A DNA stretch of 64,000 bases from CALHVX01 sp964640725 (GTDB lineage: Bacteria; Pseudomonadota; Gammaproteobacteria; Pseudomonadales; Azotimanducaceae). The DNA lies in NCBI GenBank assembly GCA_964640725.1, contig CAZXIJ010000023.1:5832-69831 (forward strand), in the 5' to 3' direction. This document shows positions 48,459 to 57,900 of this stretch, one piece after another (the stretch's first letter is position 1; the number at the start of each line of letters is the position of its first letter). The translations under genes were made by a program, and so were the position numbers. The notes beneath the pieces were generated by a model. It had not been told where the DNA came from. It saw nothing but the letters and a program-made list of their open reading frames with translations, and searched no databases.

Positions 48459-50347
48459 TGGCTGCCGAAGGGGTCTCGCGCCGCCCGATCGGGCGCCTGA
48501 GCGCCGTGGTGGCGAACCAGATCGCCGCCGGCGAGGTGGTGGAGCGGCCGGCTTCGATCGTCAAAGAGCTGGTTGAAAATGCCATCGATGCCGGCGCCAC
48601 CCTGGTTTCGGTCACCATCGACGGCGGCGGCCTCAAGCGCATTCAGGTCACCGATGACGGGCACGGTATTCCCGCGGCGGAGCTGCCGCTGGCGCTGGCC
48701 CGCCACGCCACCAGCAAGATCGAGCAGACCGCCGACCTGGACGGTATCGCCTCCCTTGGGTTTCGCGGTGAGGCGCTGGCGTCCGTGGCTTCCGTTTCGG
48801 CGCTGACGATCACGTCCCGGACCGCGGATGCGTCCGCAGCCCAGGAACTGCGGGTGCGCGGCGGTGAGCTGCTGGGGGATGGACCGGCGGCGCATCCCGT
48901 GGGCACCACGGTCACCGTCAGCGATCTGTTCTTCAACACGCCCGCCCGGCGCAAGTTCCTCAAGACCGAGCGCACCGAGCAGGGCCAGATCGACCAGGTG
49001 GTGCGGCGGCAGGCGCTCGCGCACCCGGAGATCGCCTTCGAGCTAAAGGTCAATGGCCGGGTTAACCTTCGCCTGCCGGCCAACGCGACCCCCGAGCGGC
49101 TGTCCCGGCTGCTGACCAGCGGTTTCGCCGAGCAGGCCATCGTCATCGACGAGCAGCGCGACGACACGGCCGCGGGCCGGCTGCGCCTGCATGGCTGGGT
49201 GGCCCGGCCCACGCATTCCCGGTCCCAGGCCGATCAGCAGTACTTCTTTGTGAACGGTCGGGTGATCCGGGACAAGCTGGTCGCTCACGCGATCCGCCAG
49301 GCCTATCGCGACGTGCTCTTTGGCGGTCGGCATCCGGTCTTTGTGCTGTACCTGGAGATCGATCCCGCCGCGGTGGACGTGAACGTGCACCCGACCAAGC
49401 ACGAGGTCCGCTTTCGCGACGCGCGCACCGTGCACGATTTCATCTTCGGCATGCTGCACCGGGTGCTGCGCGATCAGCGGCCGGCGGACCATGGCTCGGT
49501 CGCCACCATGGTGCCGGCCAGCCGCGCCGGCGCGTCCCTGCAGACGCAGCCCGGGCTCGGGCTGCCTGCCGCCAGCGCGCCGGGGCCCGCCCCCTACCGC
49601 AGCGCCGCCGAGGCTTTTGCGGCTGGCGCCGCGGAGCCTGTTACCGCTGCAGCCACCGGGGCCCTTGCGGCCACGCCCATGGTCGCCGATGGCCCGCGCC
49701 TCGACGCCCTCCTGTCAGCCGCCGCGCCAGCCTCCGAGGTGCCACCGGCGCCTGTCGGACAGGCCCCGCCGCTGGGCTATGCCCTGGGGCAGCTGCACGG
49801 TATCTACATCCTGGCGCAGAACGATCAGGGGCTGGTGATCGTCGACATGCACGCGGCCCACGAGCGCGTCGTGTACGAGCAGATGAAGACCCAGCTGGCT
49901 GCTACGGGTATCGCCCGGCAACGGTTGCTGGTGCCCGAAGCCCTGGATGTTACCGAGGCCGAGGCGGATGCCGTGGAGCGTCACGGAGCCGCCTTGCCGG
50001 ATCTCGGGCTGGTGCTGGAACGCACCGGCGTGCAGGCCGTGACCGTGCGCGAGGTGCCCGCCGCCCTGGCTGGCGGCGATGCTGTGGCCCTGGCCCGCGA
50101 CCTGCTCGCGGACCTTGCGACCCTGGGCGATGCGCGCCGCCTGACCCATGCCCAGCACGATCTGCTGGCCAGCATGGCCTGCCACGGGTCCGTGCGGGCT
50201 CATCGCGCGCTCACCGTTGCCGAGATGAACGCGCTGCTCCGGCAGATGGAGGTGACCGAGAACGCTGGCCAGTGCAATCACGGCCGGCCGACTTTCGTGG
50301 TCTACGACATGAAGGCGCTCGACGGCGCATTCCTGCGCGGGCAGTAG
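48458..50347 (+). CDS. mutL: DNA mismatch repair protein MutL (endonuclease type)
   Basis: Mismatch repair ATPase that couples MutS recognition to strand nicking. The N-terminal GHKL domain has QIAAGEVVERPASIVKELVENAIDAG, DDGHGIP, GFRGEAL and TTVTVSDLFFNTPARRKFL. The middle linker is Ala/Pro-rich (about 350-450). The C-terminal dimerisation domain carries the metal-binding endonuclease signature DMHAAHERVVYE (DQHA-x2-E-x4-E type) and ends with CNHGRPTFVVYD, so this MutL should nick DNA itself, as in species without MutH. It overlaps amiB by 1 nt (TGATG) and is 629 aa. Confidence 0.96.
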   Translation: MAAEGVSRRPIGRLSAVVANQIAAGEVVERPASIVKELVENAIDAGATLVSVTIDGGGLKRIQVTDDGHGIPAAELPLALARHATSKIEQTADLDGIASLGFRGEALASVASVSALTITSRTADASAAQELRVRGGELLGDGPAAHPVGTTVTVSDLFFNTPARRKFLKTERTEQGQIDQVVRRQALAHPEIAFELKVNGRVNLRLPANATPERLSRLLTSGFAEQAIVIDEQRDDTAAGRLRLHGWVARPTHSRSQADQQYFFVNGRVIRDKLVAHAIRQAYRDVLFGGRHPVFVLYLEIDPAAVDVNVHPTKHEVRFRDARTVHDFIFGMLHRVLRDQRPADHGSVATMVPASRAGASLQTQPGLGLPAASAPGPAPYRSAAEAFAAGAAEPVTAAATGALAATPMVADGPRLDALLSAAAPASEVPPAPVGQAPPLGYALGQLHGIYILAQNDQGLVIVDMHAAHERVVYEQMKTQLAATGIARQRLLVPEALDVTEAEADAVERHGAALPDLGLVLERTGVQAVTVREVPAALAGGDAVALARDLLADLATLGDARRLTHAQHDLLASMACHGSVRAHRALTVAEMNALLRQMEVTENAGQCNHGRPTFVVYDMKALDGAFLRGQ

Positions 50348-50349
50348 CT

Positions 50350-51408
50350 GTGACCGAGGCCCAGCTGCCGCCGGTGCTGCTGTTGATGGGGCCGACTGGC
50401 TGCGGCAAGACGGCGCTGGCCATGGCCCTGGCGGACCGGTTGCCCGTTCACCTGATCAGCATGGACTCGGCTCAGGTGTATCGGGGATTGGACGTGGGCA
50501 GTGCCAAGCCGGACGCCGCGACCCTGGCCCGCTACCCGCATGCCCTGATCGACTGCTGTGACCCGGCCGACCCCTATTCAGCGGCGCGCTTTGTGGCCGA
50601 TGCGGACGGTGAGGTGCGGCGCGCGCTGGCGGCGGGCCGGCTACCGGTGCTGGTCGGCGGCACGATGCTTTACGCCCGGGCCTTCCGCGACGGCCTGGAC
50701 GCCTTGCCAGAGGCCCAACCGGACGTTCGGGCGGCCATTGAGGCGCGCGCTGTAGCGGAAGGCTGGCCGGCACTGCATGCAGAGCTCGCCGAGCGTGACC
50801 CGAGCGCCGCCGCGGGCATCCACCCCAACAACATCCAGCGCCTGCAGCGGGCGCTGGAGGTGCTTGCGGTGACCGGCAAGCCGCTCTCCGAGCACTGGGC
50901 CGACGGCCAGGCGGTGCCGGCCGCACAGCGCCTGGGCGTGTCCCTGGTGCAGGCTGCGCTGGTGCCGGAAGACCGGGCGCTGCTGCATCGGGCACTGGCT
51001 GCGCGCTTTGAAACCATGCTGCAGGCCGGCCTGATTGACGAGGTGGCCCGGCTGCGCGCGCGCGGCGACCTCGCGCCCTCCTTACCGGCGATCCGGGCGG
51101 TCGGCTACCGGCAGACCTGGGCCCTGCTGGCTGGGGACATCGACCGCGCGCAGCTGCTCGAGCAGGGGGCAGCGGCGACCCGGCAACTGGCGAAGCGGCA
51201 GCTGACCTGGCTGCGCGGCTGGCCGGATTTGCTGACCTTGCCAGCCGATGCGCTGCTCGCCGCGACCTCTGATTTGGCCCGGCAGCAGGCCCTTGAGCGC
51301 GCGATCCAGGACCTGCTGGCGGTGCTGGGTCCGCGTCTTGCAAAGCATGGGGTGGCTGGCCATAGTGAAATCCGCGCCAGGCCCGGCCCTGATGCGGTTG
51401 AGCAATAA
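50350..51408 (+). CDS. miaA: tRNA dimethylallyltransferase
   Basis: Adds dimethylallyl to A37 of tRNAs that read UNN codons. The P-loop is MGPTGCGKT at residues 13-21. LISMDSAQVYRGLDVGSAKP is the substrate Asp/Ser loop. LVGGTMLYARAF, HPNNIQRLQRALEV and AIRAVGYRQTWALLAG are standard. The start is GTG 50350, 3 nt after mutL; the product is about 352 aa. It is longer than E. coli MiaA (316) by a C-terminal tail of about 35 residues with no motif. hfq follows. Confidence 0.95.
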   Translation: MTEAQLPPVLLLMGPTGCGKTALAMALADRLPVHLISMDSAQVYRGLDVGSAKPDAATLARYPHALIDCCDPADPYSAARFVADADGEVRRALAAGRLPVLVGGTMLYARAFRDGLDALPEAQPDVRAAIEARAVAEGWPALHAELAERDPSAAAGIHPNNIQRLQRALEVLAVTGKPLSEHWADGQAVPAAQRLGVSLVQAALVPEDRALLHRALAARFETMLQAGLIDEVARLRARGDLAPSLPAIRAVGYRQTWALLAGDIDRAQLLEQGAAATRQLAKRQLTWLRGWPDLLTLPADALLAATSDLARQQALERAIQDLLAVLGPRLAKHGVAGHSEIRARPGPDAVEQ

Positions 51409-51412
51409 CAAG

Positions 51413-51485
51413 TATAAGTAGCAACACGGGCGCAGGCCGCGCCGCCGGGGACCAAACGACCAGGCCTGCGACACCTTAGGAGGAG
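51413..51485 (+). promoter_or_regulatory. hfq leader: candidate -10 box and strong ribosome-binding site
   Basis: The 80 nt between miaA and hfq contain TATAAG at 51413-51418, a five-of-six -10 match without a clear -35, and a strong Shine-Dalgarno sequence TAGGAGGAG at 51478-51485 close to the ATG at 51489. GC-rich sequence lies between. In E. coli hfq has promoters in and after miaA, so a separate start here is plausible. Confidence 0.35.
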
Positions 51486-51488
51486 ACC

Positions 51489-51740
51489 ATGTCCAAGGGG
51501 CATTCGTTGCAGGACCCATACCTGAACGCGCTGCGCAAAGAGCGGATCCCGGTATCCATCTACCTGGTCAACGGCATCAAGCTGCAGGGCCAGATCGAGT
51601 CCTTCGACCAGTTTGTCGTGCTGCTGCGCAACTCCGTGAGCCAGATGGTCTACAAGCACGCCATTTCGACCGTGGTGCCCTCCAAGCCGGTGAAAATGAG
51701 CACCGGTGCCCCCACATCAGAGGAATCGGCGGACGCCTGA
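51489..51740 (+). CDS. hfq: RNA-binding protein Hfq
   Basis: Hexameric Sm-like RNA chaperone that helps small RNAs pair with mRNAs. The 83-aa protein has MSKGHSLQDPYLNALRKERIPVSIYLVNGIKLQGQIESFDQFVVLLRN-type Sm1, split here as SIYLVNGIKLQGQI and FDQFVVLLRNSVSQMVYKHAISTVVP, containing the YKHAIST Sm2 signature. The short C-terminal tail is Ser/Ala rich. The length is close to P. aeruginosa Hfq (82 aa) rather than the 102-aa E. coli protein. Confidence 0.98.
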   Translation: MSKGHSLQDPYLNALRKERIPVSIYLVNGIKLQGQIESFDQFVVLLRNSVSQMVYKHAISTVVPSKPVKMSTGAPTSEESADA

Positions 51741-51774
51741 CCGGCGCTGCCATCGGCAAACACGCGGGACCCTA

Positions 51775-53229
51775 TTGTTTTTTGAACGACCGGAGCTCGG
51801 CCGCCAGGCGGTCCTGCTGCACATCCACTTCGACAGCCCGCGCAGCGACGGCGATGGCCGGGCCCTGTCTTCTGCCCCGCACCCGCAGGAAACGCGTGAG
51901 CTGGCGGAGGGCGCCGGCATGGACGTGGTGGCCATCGTCGAGGGCCGGCGGCGCACGCCGCATCCGCGCCAGTTTGTCGGCAGCGGCAAGCTCGACGAGC
52001 TCAAGCAGGTCATGCGCCACGAACAGGCCGACCTGCTGCTCCTCAACCACGACATCGCCCCCAACCAGCAGCGCAACCTCGAGCAGGCCCTTAATGCCCG
52101 GGTCATGCCGCGCACAGAGTTGATCCTGCATATCTTTGCCGATCGGGCGCGCAGCCACGAAGGCCAGATGCAGGTGGAGCTGGCGCAGCTGCGGCATGCC
52201 CAGAGCCGCCTGGTGCGCGGCTGGACGCACCTGGACCGGCAGAAGGGCGGCATCGGCCTGCGCGGCGCTGGCGAGACGCAGATCGAGCTGGACCAGCGGA
52301 TGCTCGGCGAGCGCATCAAGATCACCAGCGCCAAACTCGAAACGGTGGCCGCCCGGCGTGCCCGCAGCCGCAAGCGGCGAACGCGGCAGCGCGCCCTGTC
52401 GGTGGCCCTCGTGGGCTACACGAACGCGGGCAAATCGACGTTGTTCAATGCCCTCACCACGGCCGAGGTGCTGGCCGAAGACCGGCTCTTCGCGACCCTG
52501 GACCCGACGCTGCGGCGGTTGCCGCTGCCCGGGCTCGGCGATGTGGTGCTCAGCGATACCGTCGGCTTTATCAGCCACCTGCCCCACGCGCTGGTCAATG
52601 CGTTCCACAGCACCCTCGAAGAGGCGGTGCACGCCGACCTGCTGCTGCACGTGGTCGATGCGGCCGCCGACGACATGCTCGAGCAGATCATGGAAGTGAA
52701 CGCGGTGCTGGCCAACATTGGCGCCGGCGACGTGCCGCGGCTGCTGGTGCTGAACAAGATTGACACCGCGCTGTCGAAAGAAGAGAGCGCTGCCGGTGAG
52801 CCCGGCGAGGCCTTTCGGGACCGGCTGCTGCTGCTCGACAGCGCGGCCAGCGCGGTGCCCGACGACCTTTCAGCACCGGCACCCGAAGGGGGCGAACAGC
52901 CGCCCCTGGGCAGCCTGGCCCCCGAGGTGCAGCGCTGTGCCGTAAGCGCCGTGACCGGGGCCGGCCTTGACGCCCTGCGCACGGCCATCACCGCAGAGTT
53001 GTCGGCCGGCGCGAGCGCTGCGCAGGTAGAATTGCACCCGGGAGATGGCAAAACCCGGGCCTGGCTGTACCGGCAGGGCGCGGTAGTCGCCGAGACCATC
53101 AGCCCGGATGGTAAACTGCTGCTGGACCTCAAGGCGGACGACGCCTTGCTCGAAGCCCTTGCTCGCCGCTCAGACCTCGTGTTGCGCGCCGTAGAGGGCG
53201 ACCCTAGAATCGCGGCCCTTCCTAATTAG
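51775..53229 (+). CDS. hflX: Ribosome-associated GTPase HflX
   Basis: GTPase that splits stalled 70S ribosomes after stress. The start is TTG 51775, giving MFFERPELGRQAVLLHI, the common HflX N-terminus. HPRQFVGSGKLDELK and the Gly-rich GGIGLRGAGETQIELDQR belong to the HflX N-terminal ND1/ND2 subdomains. The G domain has VGYTNAGKSTLFN (G1), a switch region LFATLDPTLRRLPLPG, DTVGFISHLPHALVNAF (G3) and NKID (G4). The C-terminal part ends YRQGAVVAE. About 484 aa. It is 35 nt downstream of hfq, in the conserved hfq-hflX-hflK-hflC order. Confidence 0.95.
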   Translation: MFFERPELGRQAVLLHIHFDSPRSDGDGRALSSAPHPQETRELAEGAGMDVVAIVEGRRRTPHPRQFVGSGKLDELKQVMRHEQADLLLLNHDIAPNQQRNLEQALNARVMPRTELILHIFADRARSHEGQMQVELAQLRHAQSRLVRGWTHLDRQKGGIGLRGAGETQIELDQRMLGERIKITSAKLETVAARRARSRKRRTRQRALSVALVGYTNAGKSTLFNALTTAEVLAEDRLFATLDPTLRRLPLPGLGDVVLSDTVGFISHLPHALVNAFHSTLEEAVHADLLLHVVDAAADDMLEQIMEVNAVLANIGAGDVPRLLVLNKIDTALSKEESAAGEPGEAFRDRLLLLDSAASAVPDDLSAPAPEGGEQPPLGSLAPEVQRCAVSAVTGAGLDALRTAITAELSAGASAAQVELHPGDGKTRAWLYRQGAVVAETISPDGKLLLDLKADDALLEALARRSDLVLRAVEGDPRIAALPN

Positions 53230-53288
53230 GGCCGGCGCGGGATCAGCGCGCTGCAGGTGCAGCGGCCCCGCCACAATGGAGCATATGA

Positions 53289-54425
53289 ATGGCTTGGAAT
53301 GAGCCAGGCGGCAACGACAAAGATCCCTGGGGCAACCGGGGCGATCAGGGCCCGCCCGATCTGGACGAGGCGTTCCGCAAGCTGCAGAACCAGCTGTCCG
53401 GAATCTTTGGCGGTGGTGGCGGCGGCAATGCCAGCGGCGGTGGCGGGATCACCGCGGGCGCCCTGGGGGGCCTGCTGCTGCTTGCGGGTATCGCTTACGG
53501 CGTGTTTGGCCTGTACACGATCGACGAACAGGAGCGCGGCGTGGTGTTCCGCTTCGGCCAGGCCCAGGAAAATGTCGTGCTGCCCGGCCTGCACTGGAAC
53601 CCGCCCATCGTTGACCGGGTCGAGAAGGTCAACGTTACCCGGGTCAACAGCCACACCCACCAGGCTCTGATGCTGACCGAGGACGAGAACATCGTCGACG
53701 TGAAGCTCACGGTGCAGTACGTGGTCAACGATCCGGTCGACTATCTGGTCAACGTTCGCGACCCCGAGCGCAGCCTCGACCACGCGACCGAGAGCGCGCT
53801 GCGCCATGTGGTCGGCAGCAGCGAGATGGACGCTGTCATTACCGACGGCCGGGCCAGCATCGGTGTCGAAGTGCAGGAACGGCTGCAGACCTATCTGGAT
53901 CGCTACACCACCGGTTACCGGGTCAGCAAGGTCAACATCGACGAGAGCGCGCCGCCGCAGCAGGTGCAGGAAGCGTTCAACGATGTGCAGAAGGCCAAGG
54001 AAGACGAGCAGCGTTTCAAGAACGACGCCAACGCCTACGCCGAGCGGGTGATTCCCGAGGCCCGGGGCGACGCGCAAAAACAGATCGAAGAGGCCGGCGC
54101 CTATCGTGACCAGGTCATTGCGCGCGCTGAAGGTGAAGCCGATCGCTTTACCAAACTGCTGACGGAATACACCCAGGCCAAACGCGTGACCCGTGACCGC
54201 CTGCACATCGACGCCATGGAGCGCGTCCTGTCGCAAAGCTCCAAGGTGCTGATCGATGTCGAGGGCGGCAATAACATGCTCTACCTGCCGCTGGATCGCA
54301 TGACCCAGAGCCGCAGCCTCGAGGCCGAAGGCCTCAATCCGGAGTCGGTGCGCAGCATTGTCGACGCCACCGTCCGTGACCTGAGCGAGCGAGCGGCCAG
54401 CAACCGCCGCCGCGATACGCGCTAG
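53289..54425 (+). CDS. hflK: FtsH protease modulator HflK
   Basis: SPFH-domain membrane protein that with HflC encloses the FtsH protease in the inner membrane. The N-terminus MAWNEPGGNDKDPWG and the Gly-rich GGGGGGNASGGGG segment are typical. A single transmembrane segment (about residues 58-76, GALGGLLLLAGIAYGVFGL) leads to YTIDEQERGVVFRFGQ, then the SPFH/band-7 domain and a long helical region (about 230-300) for assembly. 378 aa. The ATG at 53289 has GGAG upstream at 53278-53281. hflC is 11 nt downstream. Confidence 0.95.
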   Translation: MAWNEPGGNDKDPWGNRGDQGPPDLDEAFRKLQNQLSGIFGGGGGGNASGGGGITAGALGGLLLLAGIAYGVFGLYTIDEQERGVVFRFGQAQENVVLPGLHWNPPIVDRVEKVNVTRVNSHTHQALMLTEDENIVDVKLTVQYVVNDPVDYLVNVRDPERSLDHATESALRHVVGSSEMDAVITDGRASIGVEVQERLQTYLDRYTTGYRVSKVNIDESAPPQQVQEAFNDVQKAKEDEQRFKNDANAYAERVIPEARGDAQKQIEEAGAYRDQVIARAEGEADRFTKLLTEYTQAKRVTRDRLHIDAMERVLSQSSKVLIDVEGGNNMLYLPLDRMTQSRSLEAEGLNPESVRSIVDATVRDLSERAASNRRRDTR

Positions 54426-54436
54426 GAGAACCCCGC

Positions 54437-55306
54437 ATGCGTAACATGGTATTGATGATCACAGTGCTCCTGACTGTGCTGCTGGTAACCTCCAGCGTGT
54501 ACACGGTGCGCGAGACCGAGCGGGCCATCGTGCTTCGCTTTGGCGCCGTCAAAGAGACCGACGTGCAGCCGGGCCTGCACTTCAAGATGCCGATTGCCGA
54601 GTCCGTCAAGCGTTTCGATGCGCGCGTGCTGACCCTCGACTCCGCGCCGGAAACCTACTACACGCTCGAGAAAAAGCCGCTCATCGTCGACTCCTTTGTG
54701 AAGTGGCAGGTCATGGACGTGCCGTCTTACTACCGGGCAACCTCTGGCGACGAGCGCCGCGCCCAGCAGCTGCTGCAGGAGCGGGTCAACGAAGGGCTGC
54801 GCAACCAGATCAGCCGGCGCGACATGCACGAAGTGATCTCCGGTTCCCGGGACGAGCTCATGCAGGAGCTCACCGACGATCTGGATCAGGTCATGCGCTC
54901 CAACGTCGGCGTGCGCGTGGTCGACGTGCGGGTCAAGCGTATCGACCTGCCGTCAGATGTATCCAACTCCGTGTACGACCGCATGAATTCTGAGCGGAAG
55001 ATCGAAGCCGAGCAGTACCGCGCGCAGGGCCGGGAGCTTGCCCTGGGTATTCGTGCCGACGCCGATCGCCAGACCGTCGTCATCAAGGCCGACGCCTACA
55101 ATCAGTCCGAGCAGATTCGCGGCGATGGCGATGCCAAGTCGGCGGCGACCTATGCTGGCGCCTTCGAGCGGGACCCGGAGTTCTACGAGTTTTATCGCAG
55201 CATCAATGCCTACGGCGCTGTGTTCGACAGCAAAAACGACATGCTGATCCTTGATCCGACCAGCGAGTTCTTCAAGTATCTCAAGAGCGACGGCGGCGGC
55301 GCCTAG
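54437..55306 (+). CDS. hflC: FtsH protease modulator HflC
   Basis: Partner of HflK in the periplasmic SPFH cage around FtsH. The N-terminal membrane anchor is MRNMVLMITVLLTVLLVTSSVYTV, then the band-7 domain VRETERAIVLRFGAVKETDVQPGLHFKMPI. The motifs SVYDRMNSERKIEAEQYRAQGRE and YEFYRSINAYGAVF are standard in HflC. 289 aa. GGAGAA precedes the ATG at 54437. The gene for the small DUF2065 protein found between hflC and hisZ in Pseudomonas is missing here. Confidence 0.95.
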   Translation: MRNMVLMITVLLTVLLVTSSVYTVRETERAIVLRFGAVKETDVQPGLHFKMPIAESVKRFDARVLTLDSAPETYYTLEKKPLIVDSFVKWQVMDVPSYYRATSGDERRAQQLLQERVNEGLRNQISRRDMHEVISGSRDELMQELTDDLDQVMRSNVGVRVVDVRVKRIDLPSDVSNSVYDRMNSERKIEAEQYRAQGRELALGIRADADRQTVVIKADAYNQSEQIRGDGDAKSAATYAGAFERDPEFYEFYRSINAYGAVFDSKNDMLILDPTSEFFKYLKSDGGGA

Positions 55307-55359
55307 GCCGCCCCTGGCGCGCTTGCACCGGGCGCGCCTTACCTTTCGGAACCAACACC

Positions 55360-56556
55360 GTGACCGACCTTCGCTGGCAACTTCCTGACGGGGTGGACGA
55401 GCTGCTTCCACCGCGTGCGCGGCAGCTGGAACATTTGCGGCGCCAGGTGCTCGACGTCTTTCATCGCTGGGGCTTCGACCTGATCGACCCGCCGGTGATC
55501 GAGTATCTGGACGCGCTGCTCGCTGGCTCTGACGGCGATCTCGACCTGCAAACCTTGAAGGTCACGGACCAGCGGAGCGGTCGCCTCCTTGGCGTGCGCG
55601 CTGACATGACCAGCCAGGCGGTCCGCATTGACGCGCGCCGGGCCCTGGATCGGGACGACGGTGCGGTCAGCCGGCTGTGCTACAGCGGCGTGGTGGTCCA
55701 TGCCAACCCGCAGGGCGTGCACGAGACCCGAGTGCCCATCAAGGCCGGCGCCGAAATCTTTGGCGCCCCCGATGACAGTGCCGATGCCGAGGCGATCGCG
55801 CTCATGCTGGATGTATTGGCGCACGGCGGGATCGAGCAGCCAGTGCTGGTACTCGGGCACATGGGCGTGTTCAACGCGCTCATCGCCGATGCCGGCCTCG
55901 ATGCAACCGTTGCCGCGCAGCTGTTCCAGGCGGTGCAGATCAAATCTGAAACAGACATTGCCCAGCTGCTGCCGGCCGGCGTGCTGCGCGATGCGCTGGT
56001 CCGTTTGCCGACGCTCATGGGGCGGGCCAGCGTGCTCGACGAAGCCCGGACTGCCTTCAAGGAGTGCGGCGCCGCCGTGGGCGCGGCCATCGATGCGCTG
56101 GCGGGGCTCGCCGAGCGCGTGAGCGAGCGCAGCGGCGGCTTCGACCTGCGGGTCGACCTGTCCGAGCTGGCCGGATTTGGCTACCACAATGGACCGATCT
56201 ATTCGGCGTATCATGCGGAGCTGGGGCGCGCCCTGGCGCGCGGCGGCCGCTACGATGGCCTTGGCCGGCTGTACGGCAAGCGCCGCAGCGCCACCGGCTT
56301 TGATGTGAGCCTGAAACCGCTGCTGGCCACCCAGCAGTCGTTCGTACCGGCCAGCTGCATCTGGGTTAGCCATGCCAGCGCCAACGGCGGCGGCGACGAT
56401 CAGCGCCGAGCGCTGTGGGCCTGGGTGCGCGCGCAGCGCCAGGACCAGCAGCGGGTGCTCGTGGCGCTGCAGCCCGGCGAGACGCCAACGGCGGATTGCG
56501 ACCGTCACGCCGTATGGCAGAACGATGCGTGGCACACAGCGCCGCTCACCGCTTGA
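55360..56556 (+). CDS. hisZ: ATP phosphoribosyltransferase regulatory subunit HisZ
   Basis: A histidyl-tRNA synthetase paralogue that acts as the regulatory subunit of the short-form HisG in histidine synthesis. The class II-like core shows LPPRARQLEHLRRQVLDVFHRWGFDLIDPPVIEYLDAL, LKVTDQRSGRLLGVRADMTSQAVRID and GRALARGGRYDGL. The tRNA-charging motifs are degenerate, as expected, and the anticodon-binding domain is lacking. GTG 55360; 398 aa. It lies between hflC and purA as in Pseudomonas. The presence of HisZ implies a short HisG elsewhere in the genome. Confidence 0.92.
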   Translation: MTDLRWQLPDGVDELLPPRARQLEHLRRQVLDVFHRWGFDLIDPPVIEYLDALLAGSDGDLDLQTLKVTDQRSGRLLGVRADMTSQAVRIDARRALDRDDGAVSRLCYSGVVVHANPQGVHETRVPIKAGAEIFGAPDDSADAEAIALMLDVLAHGGIEQPVLVLGHMGVFNALIADAGLDATVAAQLFQAVQIKSETDIAQLLPAGVLRDALVRLPTLMGRASVLDEARTAFKECGAAVGAAIDALAGLAERVSERSGGFDLRVDLSELAGFGYHNGPIYSAYHAELGRALARGGRYDGLGRLYGKRRSATGFDVSLKPLLATQQSFVPASCIWVSHASANGGGDDQRRALWAWVRAQRQDQQRVLVALQPGETPTADCDRHAVWQNDAWHTAPLTA

Positions 56557-56596
56557 TCTGAATTTCTCAACGCTTCGACTGACAGGCAAAACTACC

Positions 56597-57892
56597 GTGG
56601 GAAGAAACGTCGTCGTCATCGGAACCCAATGGGGCGACGAAGGCAAAGGCAAGATTGTCGATCTGCTGACTGAACAGGCAGCCGCCGTGGTGCGGTTTCA
56701 GGGCGGCCACAATGCCGGGCACACCCTGGTGATCAACGGCGAAAAGACCGTGCTGCACCTGATTCCCTCCGGCATTCTGCGACCGGACGTACGTTGCCTG
56801 ATCGGCAACGGCGTGGTGCTGGAGCCGCACGCGCTGCTGAAGGAAGTGCGCGGGCTCGAGCAGGCTGGCGTGAGCGTGCGTGATCGGCTGATGATCTCCC
56901 CGGCCTGTCCGCTGATCCTGCCCTACCACGTCGCGCTCGACGTGGCGCGAGAAAAGGCCCGGGGCCAGCAAAAGATCGGCACTACAGGGCGCGGCATCGG
57001 ACCGGCCTACGAAGACAAAGCGGCCCGGCGCGGATTGCGGGTCGGCGATCTGTTTGACTGGCAGCGTTTTGCCGCGCAGCTCGCCGAGGTCACCGAATAC
57101 CAGAATTTCATGCTGACGCAGTACTACAAGGCGGACCCGGTTGACCTGAACGACGTGCTCGATCAGTGCGCAAGCGTGGTTGAGGAATTGCGGCCTATGG
57201 TGCGCGATGTGGTGCCGGTGCTGCACGAGCTGCACACGGCCGGCTCCAGCCTGCTCTTTGAAGGGGCTCAGGGCGCCTTGCTGGATGTTGACCTGGGCAC
57301 CTATCCCTACGTTACGTCCTCCAACACCACCGCCGGCGGCACTGGCGTCGGCACCGGCTTTGGCCCGCTGAACCTGAGTTACGTGCTCGGCATCACCAAG
57401 GCCTATGCAACGCGGGTGGGCTCCGGGCCGTTCCCGACGGAGCTTTTTGATGATGTCGGCAAACGTTTGGCGGAGCGCGGCAACGAGTTCGGTGCCACCA
57501 CCGGCCGGCCCCGGCGCTGCGGCTGGTTCGACGCCGTGGCGCTGCGCCGCGCCGTGCAGGTCAACTCCCTGTCCGGGCTGTGCGTGACCAAGCTGGACGT
57601 GCTCGACGGCATGCCCACCATTCGCCTGTGTGTGGACTACCGGCACGGCGACAGCGAAGCCGCCAGCACCCGGCTCGGCAGCGAGTACTACGAAGACCTG
57701 GAGCCCGTTTACGAGGAGCTGCCGGGCTGGACCGAATCCACCGTTGGCGTGCGCAGCTACGATGCGCTGCCGGCCGCCGCCAAGACCTACCTGAAGCACC
57801 TCGAAGAAGTCGTGGGTTGCCCCATCGACATCATCTCGACCGGCCCGGACCGAGCCGATACGATCGTGCTGCGCCACCCCTTCGAAGGCTGA
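56597..57892 (+). CDS. purA: Adenylosuccinate synthetase
   Basis: GTP-dependent ligase joining IMP and aspartate in AMP synthesis. The 431-aa protein starts at GTG 56597 (MGRNVVVIGTQWGDEGKGKIVD, containing the GDEGKGK P-loop). NGVVLEPHALL, QKIGTTGRGIGPAYEDKAARRG, LFEGAQGALLDVDLGTYPYVTSSNT and GRPRRCGWFDAVALR are the expected IMP and switch loops. No unusual change is seen. The Trm112-like gene is 8 nt downstream. Confidence 0.97.
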   Translation: MGRNVVVIGTQWGDEGKGKIVDLLTEQAAAVVRFQGGHNAGHTLVINGEKTVLHLIPSGILRPDVRCLIGNGVVLEPHALLKEVRGLEQAGVSVRDRLMISPACPLILPYHVALDVAREKARGQQKIGTTGRGIGPAYEDKAARRGLRVGDLFDWQRFAAQLAEVTEYQNFMLTQYYKADPVDLNDVLDQCASVVEELRPMVRDVVPVLHELHTAGSSLLFEGAQGALLDVDLGTYPYVTSSNTTAGGTGVGTGFGPLNLSYVLGITKAYATRVGSGPFPTELFDDVGKRLAERGNEFGATTGRPRRCGWFDAVALRRAVQVNSLSGLCVTKLDVLDGMPTIRLCVDYRHGDSEAASTRLGSEYYEDLEPVYEELPGWTESTVGVRSYDALPAAAKTYLKHLEEVVGCPIDIISTGPDRADTIVLRHPFEG

Positions 57893-57900
57893 GGCTGCCC